DNA of 21,856 nt from Pseudomonadota bacterium (GCA_023410975.1 JAEYPG010000599.1:1-21856); one strand, 5' to 3'; shown: positions 8,337 through 15,926, counted from the stretch's first letter. Numbers and translations: made by a program. The notes: a model not told the origin generated them from the sequence alone.

Positions 8337-8426
8337 CGACGGGAAGGCGACAGCTGGCGCCGGGAACGTCCCAGACGCGACCCGCCCGGCAGGCGCCGGC
8401 CGGGAAACGGGCGCCGGGGGCTTCAG

Positions 8427-8452
8427 TAGAATCGGATCAGTATAGCCAAGGA
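8427..8452. promoter_or_regulatory. Divergent promoter region between cysS and the cyclophilin operon
   Basis: The 126-bp gap holds candidate -10 hexamers for both directions: TAGAAT (8427-8432) and TATAGC (8441-8446) on the plus strand, TATACT (8444-8439) on the minus strand. The -35 elements are not clear. AAGGA (8448-8452), ten bases before the ATG at 8463, serves as the ribosome-binding site of the first cyclophilin. The cysS leader would be about 95 nt and GC-rich, with GGCGCC repeats able to fold. Confidence 0.4.
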
Positions 8453-8462
8453 CGCACCACCC

Positions 8463-9032
8463 ATGATCCGACTGACTGCCCTCGCCTCCCTCGGCGCTAC
8501 GCTTGCTCTGTGCATGACCGCACCAGCAGCATTGGCACAAAAGGTGAAGTTGCAGACTTCAATGGGTGATGTTGTGATTGAAATTGCTGCTGACAAGGCG
8601 CCCAAGACTGCGGCCAATTTCCTGCAGTACGTACGTGCAGGGCAATACGATGGCACGGTGTTTCATCGCGTCATCGAAGATTTCATGATTCAGGGCGGCG
8701 GCATGCTGCCCGACCTTACCGAAAGGCCTACCCGTGCGGCCATTCCATTGGAAAGCCGCAACGGCTTGTCCAATGTGCGCGGCAGCGTCGCGATGGCACG
8801 CACCATGGTTCCAGACTCGGCTACGGCCCAGTTCTTCATCAATGTCAAAGACAATATCTTCCTGGATCAGCCCAACTCCCGTGACGGCCATGGCTACGCC
8901 GTATTCGGCAAAGTAGTTTCGGGCATGGAAGTCGTTGACAAAATCCGGCAAGTGCCCACCGGCAACAAGGGGTCTCACCAGAATGTGCCGCTACAGCCGG
9001 TGATCATCAACAAAGCAACCGTAGAGAAGTGA
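8463..9032 (+). CDS. ppiA: Periplasmic peptidyl-prolyl cis-trans isomerase, cyclophilin type
   Basis: Catalyses proline cis-trans isomerisation during folding of exported proteins. The 189-residue precursor has a Sec signal peptide (MIRLTALASLGATLALC...APAALA) with cleavage expected after Ala25. The cyclophilin core follows, with FHRVIEDFMIQGGG carrying the catalytic arginine and substrate-pocket phenylalanine, SVAMARTM, and SATAQFFINVKDN. The domain is compact, like E. coli PpiA/PpiB. The start is supported by AAGGA upstream and by the complete signal peptide. It is immediately followed by a second, unexported cyclophilin gene and is probably co-transcribed with it, lpxH and mtfA. Confidence 0.93.
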   Translation: MIRLTALASLGATLALCMTAPAALAQKVKLQTSMGDVVIEIAADKAPKTAANFLQYVRAGQYDGTVFHRVIEDFMIQGGGMLPDLTERPTRAAIPLESRNGLSNVRGSVAMARTMVPDSATAQFFINVKDNIFLDQPNSRDGHGYAVFGKVVSGMEVVDKIRQVPTGNKGSHQNVPLQPVIINKATVEK

Positions 9033-9034
9033 AC

Positions 9035-9535
9035 ATGACCAAAACCGTTGAAATGACCACCAGCGCTGGTGCAATCCGGATTGAACTGGACGACGATAAG
9101 GCGCCCGCCACAGTGGAAAATTTTCTCAATTACGTACGCGCTGGCCATTACGACGGCACAGTGTTTCACCGTGTTATCCAGGGATTCATGATCCAGGGCG
9201 GCGGCTTCGAGCCCGGCATGAAGCAAAAGTCCACAGGAACTCCGATCAACAACGAAAGCGCCAACGGTCTACGCAACGAAAAATACACCATTGCTATGGC
9301 CCGTACCATGGCGCCGCATTCGGCCACGGCCCAGTTCTTCATCAACACTAAAAATAACGGTTTCTTGGATAAAGACCGCTCTCAGGATGGCTGGGGTTAT
9401 GCCGTCTTTGGCAAGGTCGTTGCTGGTACCGATGTGGTCGATGCAATTGAACGCGTAGCTACCGGCAACCGTGGCGGGCACGGTGACGTACCCATGCAAG
9501 ACGTTGTTATTGAACGCGTGGTTGAGGTCGCCTGA
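9035..9535 (+). CDS. ppiB: Cytoplasmic peptidyl-prolyl cis-trans isomerase, cyclophilin type
   Basis: A 166-residue cyclophilin without signal peptide, hence cytoplasmic. Core motifs are FHRVIQGFMIQGGGF, TIAMARTM, HSATAQFFINTKNN and GYAVFGKVVAGTDVVD. The ATG at 9035 (MTKTVEMTTSAG) is two bases after the stop of the previous cyclophilin gene, with AGAGAAG just upstream; an overlapping GTG at 9029 would add two residues and cannot be excluded. It is closely similar to its upstream neighbour (both have YVRAG.YDGTVFHRVI), so the pair looks like a tandem duplication separated by localisation. Confidence 0.95.
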   Translation: MTKTVEMTTSAGAIRIELDDDKAPATVENFLNYVRAGHYDGTVFHRVIQGFMIQGGGFEPGMKQKSTGTPINNESANGLRNEKYTIAMARTMAPHSATAQFFINTKNNGFLDKDRSQDGWGYAVFGKVVAGTDVVDAIERVATGNRGGHGDVPMQDVVIERVVEVA

Positions 9536-9558
9536 GTACTCCAACGATTGAGGCGGCA

Positions 9559-10326
9559 GTGCTGGTGCTGCCGTCGCTCCGAGCCATTTCAGCGCCTTCG
9601 CGCTGGACGTGCATTGATTTCATCAGCGATTTGCATCTGGATGCCTCGCGCCCGCACACTTTTGACGCTTGGAAGCACTTCTTGACGAAAACGGCTGGGC
9701 AGGCAGTGTTCATCCTGGGAGATCTGTTTGAAGCCTGGATCGGTGACGATACATGTCAACAACCAGGCTTCGAAGCTGAAGCTATCAATGCGCTACATCA
9801 GGCAGCGCAGTGCCGCTGGATTGGCTTTTTGCCGGGCAATCGAGACTTCCTTGTTGGCTCTGCGATGCTAGAAGACATTGGTGTTCATCCGATTACTGAC
9901 CCAACCGTACTTGAAGCCCATGGGCAGCGGCTACTGTTGACGCATGGCGACCTGCTTTGCTTGGCGGATGTCAACTACCAACATTTTCGTCTCCAGGTAC
10001 GCAACCCCAATTGGCAGCGTTTTTTCTTAGCTAAACCGCTGTCCGAGCGTCGCGAGTTGGCCCGCAACATGCGGGATGCCAGCCGGCAACACCAAAATGA
10101 TATGGCTGCTTGGGCAGACGTTGATCCGAGAGCCGCGCTGGACTGGCTCAGCCAAGCCCAGTGCAGTGTCCTGGTACACGGGCATACCCATCGCCCTGGT
10201 AGCCAATCTTTGGCACCCGGCTATGAACGGCATGTGCTGAGTGACTGGGAGCTTGACAGCTCAGGCCCCGCCCGGGCAGAGGTATTGCGTCTCACGCAAG
10301 AAGGATTCTCAAGAATCAAGCTTTGA
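9559..10326 (+). CDS. lpxH: UDP-2,3-diacylglucosamine diphosphatase
   Basis: Hydrolyses UDP-2,3-diacylglucosamine to lipid X and UMP in lipid A synthesis; a peripheral inner-membrane calcineurin-like phosphoesterase using manganese. All metal-site blocks are present: SDLHLD (Asp24, His26), GDLFEAWIGDD (Asp55), GNRDF (Asn94, Arg95), LTHGDLLC and HGHTHRPG (His207-His211). Length is 255 residues against about 240 in E. coli. The start is a GTG at 9559, with GAGG five bases upstream (9550-9553). No ATG precedes the first motif, and a CTG overlapping the ppiB stop is a poorer choice. It is 23 bp after ppiB, in the same likely operon. Local GC is clearly lower than at the window ends. Confidence 0.93.
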   Translation: MLVLPSLRAISAPSRWTCIDFISDLHLDASRPHTFDAWKHFLTKTAGQAVFILGDLFEAWIGDDTCQQPGFEAEAINALHQAAQCRWIGFLPGNRDFLVGSAMLEDIGVHPITDPTVLEAHGQRLLLTHGDLLCLADVNYQHFRLQVRNPNWQRFFLAKPLSERRELARNMRDASRQHQNDMAAWADVDPRAALDWLSQAQCSVLVHGHTHRPGSQSLAPGYERHVLSDWELDSSGPARAEVLRLTQEGFSRIKL

Positions 10327-10327
10327 C

Positions 10328-11122
10328 ATGTTTACCCGGCTGCGGCGAGTCCTTGAGCAGCGGCGCGAAGTTCGTGCAGTGCAACGGAGGGCCATTCCTG
10401 AGGCTCTATGGCAATTGACGCTGCGGCGTTTTCCGTTCCTGCGTTTCCGCACCGAAGTTGATTTGGCAGCGCTGCGGCACATGTGCAGCCTATTTCTCGA
10501 CAGCAAGGAGTTCTACGGTGTCGACGGATTCGAGTTGCGCAACGATATTGTCGTGGCGGTCGCCGCTCAGGCCTGCGTGCCGGTCCTGAAATTGGGCCTA
10601 TCCCCGTGTTACGACGGATTTGTGGGCATCGTGATGCATGCAAACACAGTCGTCGCTTCACGTGAGACTGTAGATGCATCCGGTGTTGTGCATGCCTACG
10701 AAGAAATCATAGCGGGAGAAGCTGTGGAAGGGGGGCCTGTCATGCTGAGCTGGGGCGATATTTACGACGCTGAAGAACCGGGTGCGCCGGCTTATAACGT
10801 CGTGATCCATGAGTTTGCTCACGTGCTGGATATGCGAGACGGGCAAGCTGACGGTATACCAATGCTGCCTGACCTTCAAGCACGGCGACGTTGGCTCACG
10901 GCATTGGAACCGGAATTCGAGTTTCTTCGCCGTCTGGTAGATAGAGGTATGGAAACAGCTATTGATTCCTATGGGTGCGTAGGACTGGACGAATTCTTCG
11001 CTGTGGCGAGCGAGGCCTTCTTCGTTACGCCGTGTGCCTTGAAAGAACAACAGCCGGCAATGTACCGGCTGTTGGCGTCTTACTACCTGCAAAACCCAGT
11101 GGAGCACGTCCACCGGGTCTGA
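10328..11122 (+). CDS. mtfA: M90 family zinc metallopeptidase, MtfA-like
   Basis: MtfA in E. coli is a cytosolic zinc peptidase that binds and inactivates the Mlc repressor, linking to glucose uptake control; whether that applies here is unknown. The 264-residue protein carries the zinc motif HEFAH at 161-165 in NVVIHEFAHVLDMRDG, and a downstream DEFFAVASEAFF block (222-232) supplying the likely third, glutamate ligand. FYGVDGFELRNDIVVAVAAQACVP is also typical of the family. The ATG lies one base after the lpxH stop; a longer in-frame extension would overlap lpxH by about 85 nt and is not needed. No strong ribosome-binding site is seen, so coupling to lpxH is likely. Its stop is 5 bp from the converging clpA stop. 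Confidence 0.92.
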   Translation: MFTRLRRVLEQRREVRAVQRRAIPEALWQLTLRRFPFLRFRTEVDLAALRHMCSLFLDSKEFYGVDGFELRNDIVVAVAAQACVPVLKLGLSPCYDGFVGIVMHANTVVASRETVDASGVVHAYEEIIAGEAVEGGPVMLSWGDIYDAEEPGAPAYNVVIHEFAHVLDMRDGQADGIPMLPDLQARRRWLTALEPEFEFLRRLVDRGMETAIDSYGCVGLDEFFAVASEAFFVTPCALKEQQPAMYRLLASYYLQNPVEHVHRV

Positions 11123-11127
11123 CTTTG

Positions 11128-13434
11128 TCAAGAGGTTGTCGCCGGCTCAGCACGCGGACGATCACTCTTGCGCGGTTCGATTTGCAGTTGCACCTCTTCC
11201 TGGTCATCCAGGTCTACGGTCAGGCGACCGCCGTCCACCAAACGGCCGAACAGCAGTTCATCAGCCAGGGCACGCCGAATCGTGTCCTGGATAAGGCGCT
11301 GCATCGGACGTGCACCCATAAGCGGATCGAAGCCCTTCTTGGCCAGTTGCTTTCGCAACGCATCGGTGAAGGTCACTTCCACCTTCTTCTCGGAAAGCTG
11401 GCTTTCGAGTTGCAGGAGGAACTTATCCACTACGCGCAGGATGATCTCTTCATCCAGAGCCCTGAAACTGACCGTAGCATCAAGCCGGTTGCGGAATTCG
11501 GGCGTGAACAGCCGTTTGATGTCGGCCATTTCGTCACCACTTTCGCGCCGCGTAGTGAACCCGATGGTGGCCTTGTTCATGGTTTCTGCACCCGCATTGG
11601 TCGTCATGATGATGATCACGTTGCGGAAGTCAGCCTTGCGCCCGTTGTTGTCCGTCAACGTGCCATGGTCCATGACTTGCAGCAGCACGTTGAAAACATC
11701 GGGATGCGCTTTCTCGATCTCGTCCAGCAAAAGGACCGCATGAGGCTTCTTGGTGATCGCCTCAGTCAACAAACCTCCCTGGTCAAAACCGACATAACCA
11801 GGAGGCGCCCCAATGAGACGACTCACTGCGTGGCGTTCCATGTACTCGGACATGTCGAAGCGGATGAGTTCGATGCCCAGAATGAACGCCAACTGCTTGG
11901 CCACTTCGGTCTTGCCAACGCCAGTCGGACCACTGAAGAGGAACGAGCCGATGGGTTTATCCGGCTTGCCCAAGCCAGAGCGTGCCATCTTGATTGCGGC
12001 TGCCAATGCGTCGATTGCTGGGTCTTGACCGAATACCACGCTCTTAAGGTCGCGGTCCAGCGTCTTGAGCTTGCTACGGTCGTCGCTTGACACCGAGGCC
12101 GGCGGTATACGCGCAATCTTCGAGACGATCTCTTCAACTTCCGTACGAGTAATCGTCTTTTTCTGCTTACTTTTCGGCAAGATCCGCTGTGCGGCACCTG
12201 CTTCGTCAATGACATCGATCGCTTTGTCAGGGAGGTGACGATCGTTGATGTACTTGGCAGACAGCTCTGCAGCGGCTTGCAGAGCACCCAGTGCGTATTT
12301 GACGCTATGGTGTTCTTCAAAGCGGGACTTCAGACCCTTGAGAATTTCTACGGTCTGTTCCACCGACGGCTCGACGACGTCCACCTTCTGAAAACGGCGC
12401 GACAGTGCTGCATCCTTTTCGAAGATTCCCCGGTACTCACTGAAGGTCGTTGCCCCAATGCACTTCATTGCTCCTGAACTCAATGCAGGCTTGAGCAAAT
12501 TGCTGGCATCAAGCGTCCCACCAGAGGCTGCACCTGCACCAATGAGCGTGTGGATCTCGTCAATGAAGAGAATTGCTTGCGGTTGATCTTTGAGCTGCTT
12601 GAGCACGCCCTTGAGACGCTGCTCGAAATCGCCGCGGTACTTGGTGCCTGCCAGCAAGGCGCCCATGTCCAGAGCATAGACAGTAGATCCAGCCAGTACC
12701 TCAGGCACTTCGCCCTGTGTGATTCGCCAAGCAAGGCCTTCTGCAATTGCAGTCTTTCCTACTCCCGCTTCTCCCACCAGCAGCGGATTGTTCTTGCGGC
12801 GACGGCACAATACTTGGATGACACGCTCCACCTCCCCTTCGCGGCCGATGAGAGGATCGATCTTGCCGGCAGTCGCCAGGGAATTGAGGTTTTGAGTGAA
12901 CTGATCGAGCGGTGACCCTTTAGCTTCACCAACCTCTTCCTTTTCACTCTCGTTGCTAGGGCTGTTATCACTGGACTTGGCCGGCTCCGGCGGATCGGAC
13001 TTCTTGATGCCGTGAGCAATGAAATTGACGACGTCCAGACGCGTTACGCCTTGCTGATGCAAATAGTAGACGGCGTGTGAATCTTTCTCTCCAAAGATCG
13101 CTACCAGCACATTGGCGCCAGTGACCTCTTTCTTGCCGCTACCCGTGCTCTGCACATGCATGATTGCGCGCTGGATCACGCGCTGGAAACCCAGCGTTGG
13201 CTGAGTGTCGACTTCGTCAGTGCCACCTACAGTTGGCGTATTTTCCTTAATGAAAGCTGACAAGCTCTTGCGCAGATCATCAATATTGGCTGCGCACGCA
13301 CGCAGTACTTCAGCAGCTGATGGGTTGTCAAGCAGCGCCATCAGCAAATGCTCAACTGTGATGAATTCATGCCGCTGCTGGCGCGCTTCAACGAACGCCA
13401 TGTGCAGGCTGACTTCAAGTTCTTGCGCGATCAT
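11128..13434 (-). CDS. clpA: ATP-dependent Clp protease ATP-binding subunit ClpA
   Basis: AAA+ unfoldase that feeds proteins into the ClpP peptidase and degrades N-degron and SsrA-tagged substrates. The 768-residue protein (E. coli 758) has an N-terminal double Clp-N repeat that docks ClpS, and a charged linker with a Ser/Glu-rich stretch around 150-165. D1 has Walker A GEAGVGKT (221-228) and Walker B ILFIDEIHTL; D2 has Walker A GPTGVGKT (502-509) and Walker B VLLLDEIEKAH. The ClpP-docking tripeptide appears as IGF (E. coli IGL). The ATG at 13434 follows GGAGG (13443-13439) and overlaps the clpS stop as ATGA. It converges on mtfA with only 5 bp between stops and no room for a separate terminator. 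Confidence 0.97.
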   Translation of the reverse strand: MIAQELEVSLHMAFVEARQQRHEFITVEHLLMALLDNPSAAEVLRACAANIDDLRKSLSAFIKENTPTVGGTDEVDTQPTLGFQRVIQRAIMHVQSTGSGKKEVTGANVLVAIFGEKDSHAVYYLHQQGVTRLDVVNFIAHGIKKSDPPEPAKSSDNSPSNESEKEEVGEAKGSPLDQFTQNLNSLATAGKIDPLIGREGEVERVIQVLCRRRKNNPLLVGEAGVGKTAIAEGLAWRITQGEVPEVLAGSTVYALDMGALLAGTKYRGDFEQRLKGVLKQLKDQPQAILFIDEIHTLIGAGAASGGTLDASNLLKPALSSGAMKCIGATTFSEYRGIFEKDAALSRRFQKVDVVEPSVEQTVEILKGLKSRFEEHHSVKYALGALQAAAELSAKYINDRHLPDKAIDVIDEAGAAQRILPKSKQKKTITRTEVEEIVSKIARIPPASVSSDDRSKLKTLDRDLKSVVFGQDPAIDALAAAIKMARSGLGKPDKPIGSFLFSGPTGVGKTEVAKQLAFILGIELIRFDMSEYMERHAVSRLIGAPPGYVGFDQGGLLTEAITKKPHAVLLLDEIEKAHPDVFNVLLQVMDHGTLTDNNGRKADFRNVIIIMTTNAGAETMNKATIGFTTRRESGDEMADIKRLFTPEFRNRLDATVSFRALDEEIILRVVDKFLLQLESQLSEKKVEVTFTDALRKQLAKKGFDPLMGARPMQRLIQDTIRRALADELLFGRLVDGGRLTVDLDDQEEVQLQIEPRKSDRPRAEPATTS

Positions 13435-13781
13435 GCGGCCTCCATAATGCACTGCAGCGGATGACCGGAGCGGCGAGCCGCTGCCAGTACCAGTTCAACC
13501 TTGGTAGCCGCAACGTCCTTGGTGTACACACCGCAGACGCCCCGACCTTCGTGATGGATCTTCAACATGATGTGTGTCGCTGTCTCCAAGTCGCGCTTGA
13601 AGTATTCCTGAAGCACCATCACTACGAACTCCATCGGTGTGTAGTCGTCATTAAGCAAGACGACTTGATACATGCGTGGTGGCTTGGTGCGCGCCGTCTT
13701 GCGCTCCACCACGACTGCACCATCGTCGCGTCCAGGCGCAACAGGCGCTCGCGAAGGGGGCTTAGGGGGTTCCGAGGGCAT
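13431..13781 (-). CDS. clpS: ATP-dependent Clp protease adaptor ClpS
   Basis: N-recognin that binds N-terminal Leu, Phe, Tyr or Trp and delivers the protein to ClpA. The 116-residue protein has a flexible Pro- and charge-rich N-terminal tail of about 35 residues, then the folded core. Pocket residues are visible: LLNDDYTPMEFV (the Asn-Asp-Asp and gatekeeper Met) and the histidine of MLKIHHEGRG; GVCGVYTKDVAATK completes the fold. It matches E. coli ClpS closely through the core. Operonic with clpA (ATGA overlap). No Shine-Dalgarno precedes the ATG, and a TAGAAT hexamer only 7 bp upstream raises the possibility of a leaderless transcript. Confidence 0.96.
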   Translation of the reverse strand: MPSEPPKPPSRAPVAPGRDDGAVVVERKTARTKPPRMYQVVLLNDDYTPMEFVVMVLQEYFKRDLETATHIMLKIHHEGRGVCGVYTKDVAATKVELVLAAARRSGHPLQCIMEAA

Positions 13782-13787
13782 GGATTC

Positions 13788-13793
13788 ATTCTA
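13788..13793 (-). promoter_or_regulatory. Candidate -10 element of clpS-clpA
   Basis: The minus strand reads CGATAGAATGAATCC directly before the clpS ATG (13781). TAGAAT at 13793-13788 places the expected transcription start at or next to the A of the ATG. No good -35 lies 16-18 bp upstream, so the assignment is tentative. Confidence 0.35.
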
Positions 13794-13905
13794 TCGAGTT
13801 GCTCTACGCTGGCATCTGCTGCGGATATTGCGCCAAGGCATGTCGCTACAAGACTACTGGGGCCACTGCATGTATCAATTTGTGTAAAGATGGTGTCGCT
13901 GCTCA

Positions 13906-13935
13906 TTGACATGAGCTCAAAGCGCCCAAGAAAAT
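13906..13935 (+). promoter_or_regulatory. Candidate promoter of the cold-shock gene
   Basis: A consensus -35 TTGACA (13906-13911) is followed after 18 bp by GAAAAT (13930-13935), a fair -10. Transcription would start near 13942, giving a leader of about 33 nt. This is much shorter than the long structured leader of E. coli cspA. GGAGGG (13961-13966) is the ribosome-binding site. Confidence 0.45.
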
Positions 13936-13974
13936 CTGTTGCACCGCAGCAAAAACACCTGGAGGGACGCAGAG

Positions 13975-14217
13975 ATGGCTATCGGTACTGTCAAGTGGTT
14001 CAACGACGCCAAGGGTTTTGGCTTCATTCAGCCTGCCGACGGAGGAGCAGATGTGTTCGCTCACTTCTCGGCCATCCAGATGGAAGGATTTCGCACTCTG
14101 AAGCAAGGTAGCCGAGTGAGTTTTGAGATCGTCAAGGGTCCAAAGGGCGAGTTAGCACAGAACATTCGGGCCATTGACATTCCGACTTCAACCGTCAATG
14201 GGACAGACCATCGCTAA
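13975..14217 (+). CDS. Cold-shock domain protein, CspA family
   Basis: Small RNA/ssDNA-binding beta-barrel protein acting as an RNA chaperone. The 80-residue product opens MAIGTVKWFNDAKGFGFIQ, containing RNP1 (KGFGFI), with RNP2 in DVFAHFSAI; a basic and aromatic binding face is intact. Typical members have 66-70 residues; here about 12 extra residues (ending TSTVNGTDHR) follow the domain. The ATG is set by GGAGGG with an 8-base gap; a longer in-frame start at 13939 would add 12 residues and lacks similarity. It is transcribed divergently from clpS. Whether it is cold-induced cannot be told; several constitutive paralogues are usual in this group. Confidence 0.94.
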   Translation: MAIGTVKWFNDAKGFGFIQPADGGADVFAHFSAIQMEGFRTLKQGSRVSFEIVKGPKGELAQNIRAIDIPTSTVNGTDHR

Positions 14218-14263
14218 GGCTGTAGCTGCCGCCACTCTTTGACCGAGAGTAGCGGCCTCAGCC
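14218..14263 (+). terminator. Hairpin after the cold-shock gene, possible terminator
   Basis: Directly after the stop codon, GCCGCCACTCT (14228-14238) pairs with AGAGTAGCGGC (14246-14256) with one mismatch and a 7-nt loop. An outer GGCTG/CAGCC (14218-14222, 14259-14263) can extend it. No T-run follows, so it may stabilise the mRNA end rather than terminate. Confidence 0.4.
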
Positions 14264-14390
14264 GGACCCGCTGTCTTAGGGTACAGCCCTGACCGGATCA
14301 GCGTGGTGGTGTCGAGCTTCGTCAACTGGTCCTGTTCATTGGGCTGTCTAAACGATTCATCCTATTCACGGAACGCGGATTTCTTGCTGT

Positions 14391-15146
14391 ATGAATCTGC
14401 TGTTGCCTTGGCTGGATAACGACCATACGCCTTTGCCGCCTCCCTCGCTGGCACTGGGCCCTTCGTCACAAGCGCCCGGACTGTTGGCAGCAGGAGGCCA
14501 TCTCACACTGGCTCGCCTCCACGAGGCGTACCGCAAGGGCATCTTCCCCTGGTATTCACAAGGGCAACCCGTGCTGTGGTGGTCACCAGACCCCCGTATG
14601 GTGTTGCCTGTGAATGAATTCCGCTTGCATCGATCGCTGCGTAAGAGTCTGCAGCGGTTCGTCGGCACCCCAGGCTGCGAGATCCGGGTGGACAGCGCCT
14701 TTCCCGCGGTGATTCAGGCCTGCGCCAGCAGTCCGCGCGACGGCCAGGACGGCACCTGGATCCTTGCTGCCATGCAACGAGCCTACCTCGAATGGCACGA
14801 AACGGGCACCGTTCATAGCTTCGAGACCTGGGTCGATGGCGAGCTCGTTGGCGGACTGTATGGCGTAGGGCTCGGCCGTATGTTCTTTGGTGAGTCGATG
14901 TTCTCTCACCGCACCGATGCTTCCAAGTTTGCCCTGGCCGCGCTGGTCTGCTTCTGTCGCTTCCATGGCATTGGGCTCGTGGATTGCCAACAGAACACGT
15001 CGCACTTGGCTTCCTTAGGTGCACGCGAGATGCCGCGCTCGGAGTTCCTGAGCCACCTCGACGCCACGGTCGATGCCGAACCCGTGCGGAGCTGGACCTA
15101 TCATGAGTCGATGTGGACGCAGCTCGGTCTGCGCCCGGCGCCCTGA
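14391..15146 (+). CDS. aat: Leucyl/phenylalanyl-tRNA--protein transferase
   Basis: Transfers Leu or Phe from aminoacyl-tRNA to N-terminal Lys or Arg of proteins, making primary N-degrons for ClpS/ClpAP. The 251-residue protein (E. coli 234) shows the family blocks FPWYSQGQPVLWWSPDPRMVL (start at residue 52), AYLEWHETGTVHSFETW, GGLYGVGLGRMFFGESMFS and LVDCQQNTSHLASLGAREMPR. The start ATG gives MNLLLPWLDND; no strong ribosome-binding site precedes it. It lies 173 bp after the cold-shock gene and 11 bp before bpt, with which it probably forms an operon. A close aat-bpt pair is known from Vibrio (established knowledge). Confidence 0.96.
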   Translation: MNLLLPWLDNDHTPLPPPSLALGPSSQAPGLLAAGGHLTLARLHEAYRKGIFPWYSQGQPVLWWSPDPRMVLPVNEFRLHRSLRKSLQRFVGTPGCEIRVDSAFPAVIQACASSPRDGQDGTWILAAMQRAYLEWHETGTVHSFETWVDGELVGGLYGVGLGRMFFGESMFSHRTDASKFALAALVCFCRFHGIGLVDCQQNTSHLASLGAREMPRSEFLSHLDATVDAEPVRSWTYHESMWTQLGLRPAP

Positions 15147-15157
15147 GGATCTCCCGC

Positions 15158-15898
15158 GTGACTGCTCCCAAGGAACTTCCCCTCGCGTCGTTGCAGTTCT
15201 ATGCCACGGCCCCCTACCCCTGCAGCTACTTGCCGGGCCGCTTGGCACGGTCCCAGGTCGCAACGCCGAGCCACCTGATTCACGCCGATGCCTATTCCGA
15301 GCTCGTGGCACGTGGATTTCGCCGCAGCGGCTTGTTCACGTACCGGCCTTACTGCGACGGCTGCAGGGCTTGCGTCCCGTTGCGCCTGCCGGTGCAGCAG
15401 TTCAAGCCTTCCCGCAGCCAGCGCAGAGCCTGGAAATCCCATTGCAGCTTGGTCGCACGCGTGTTGCGCTTATGCTTCTTGCCTGAGCACTACCAGCTCT
15501 ATCTGCGCTACCAGTCCGGCCGGCACAGCGGTGGCGGCATGGACCACGACAGTGTGGACCAGTACACCCAGTTCCTGCTGCAGAGCCGTGTCAACTCACG
15601 GCTGGTGGAGTTCCGCGAGTCCAGCGAGTCCGGGTTAGGTGCCTTGAAGATGGTCTCCATCTTGGACGTGCTCAGCGACGGGCTTTCAGCCGTCTACACC
15701 TTCTACGAGCCGGACGACGACGCCAGCTATGGCACCTACAACATCCTTTGGCAGGTCGAGCAGACGCGACTGCTGAAGTTGCCTTTTCTGTACCTGGGCT
15801 ACTGGATCAGCAACAGCCACAAGATGGCCTACAAGGCGCAGTTCCGTCCGCACGAATTGCTGATCGATGGCCAATGGCGGCTAGGCGAAACGGCCTGA
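15158..15898 (+). CDS. bpt: Aspartate/glutamate leucyltransferase (bacterial protein transferase Bpt)
   Basis: Transfers leucine from Leu-tRNA to N-terminal Asp or Glu, creating destabilising N-termini for the N-degron pathway. The family resembles eukaryotic ATE1 arginyltransferase but uses leucine. The 246-residue protein has the N-terminal cysteine block APYPCSYLPGRLARSQ, the second block YRPYCDGCRACVPLRLPV, and ATE C-terminal blocks such as SDGLSAVYTFYEPD, YGTYNILWQVE and LPFLYLGYWISNSHKMAYKA. The start is taken as GTG 15158, with GAGGAT seven bases upstream overlapping the aat stop. An in-frame ATG at 15113 would overlap aat by 34 nt and add 15 dissimilar residues. It is the last gene before the gene-free stretch. 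Confidence 0.95.
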   Translation: MTAPKELPLASLQFYATAPYPCSYLPGRLARSQVATPSHLIHADAYSELVARGFRRSGLFTYRPYCDGCRACVPLRLPVQQFKPSRSQRRAWKSHCSLVARVLRLCFLPEHYQLYLRYQSGRHSGGGMDHDSVDQYTQFLLQSRVNSRLVEFRESSESGLGALKMVSILDVLSDGLSAVYTFYEPDDDASYGTYNILWQVEQTRLLKLPFLYLGYWISNSHKMAYKAQFRPHELLIDGQWRLGETA

Positions 15899-15900
15899 AC

Positions 15901-15926
15901 CGCTGGCCACCCTGCTCCGGCCAGCG
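15901..15926 (+). terminator. Perfect hairpin after bpt, possible terminator
   Basis: CGCTGGCC (15901-15908) and GGCCAGCG (15919-15926) form a perfect 8-bp stem with a 10-nt loop, starting two bases after the bpt stop. There is no T-run, so termination would be non-canonical or Rho-assisted. Confidence 0.4.
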
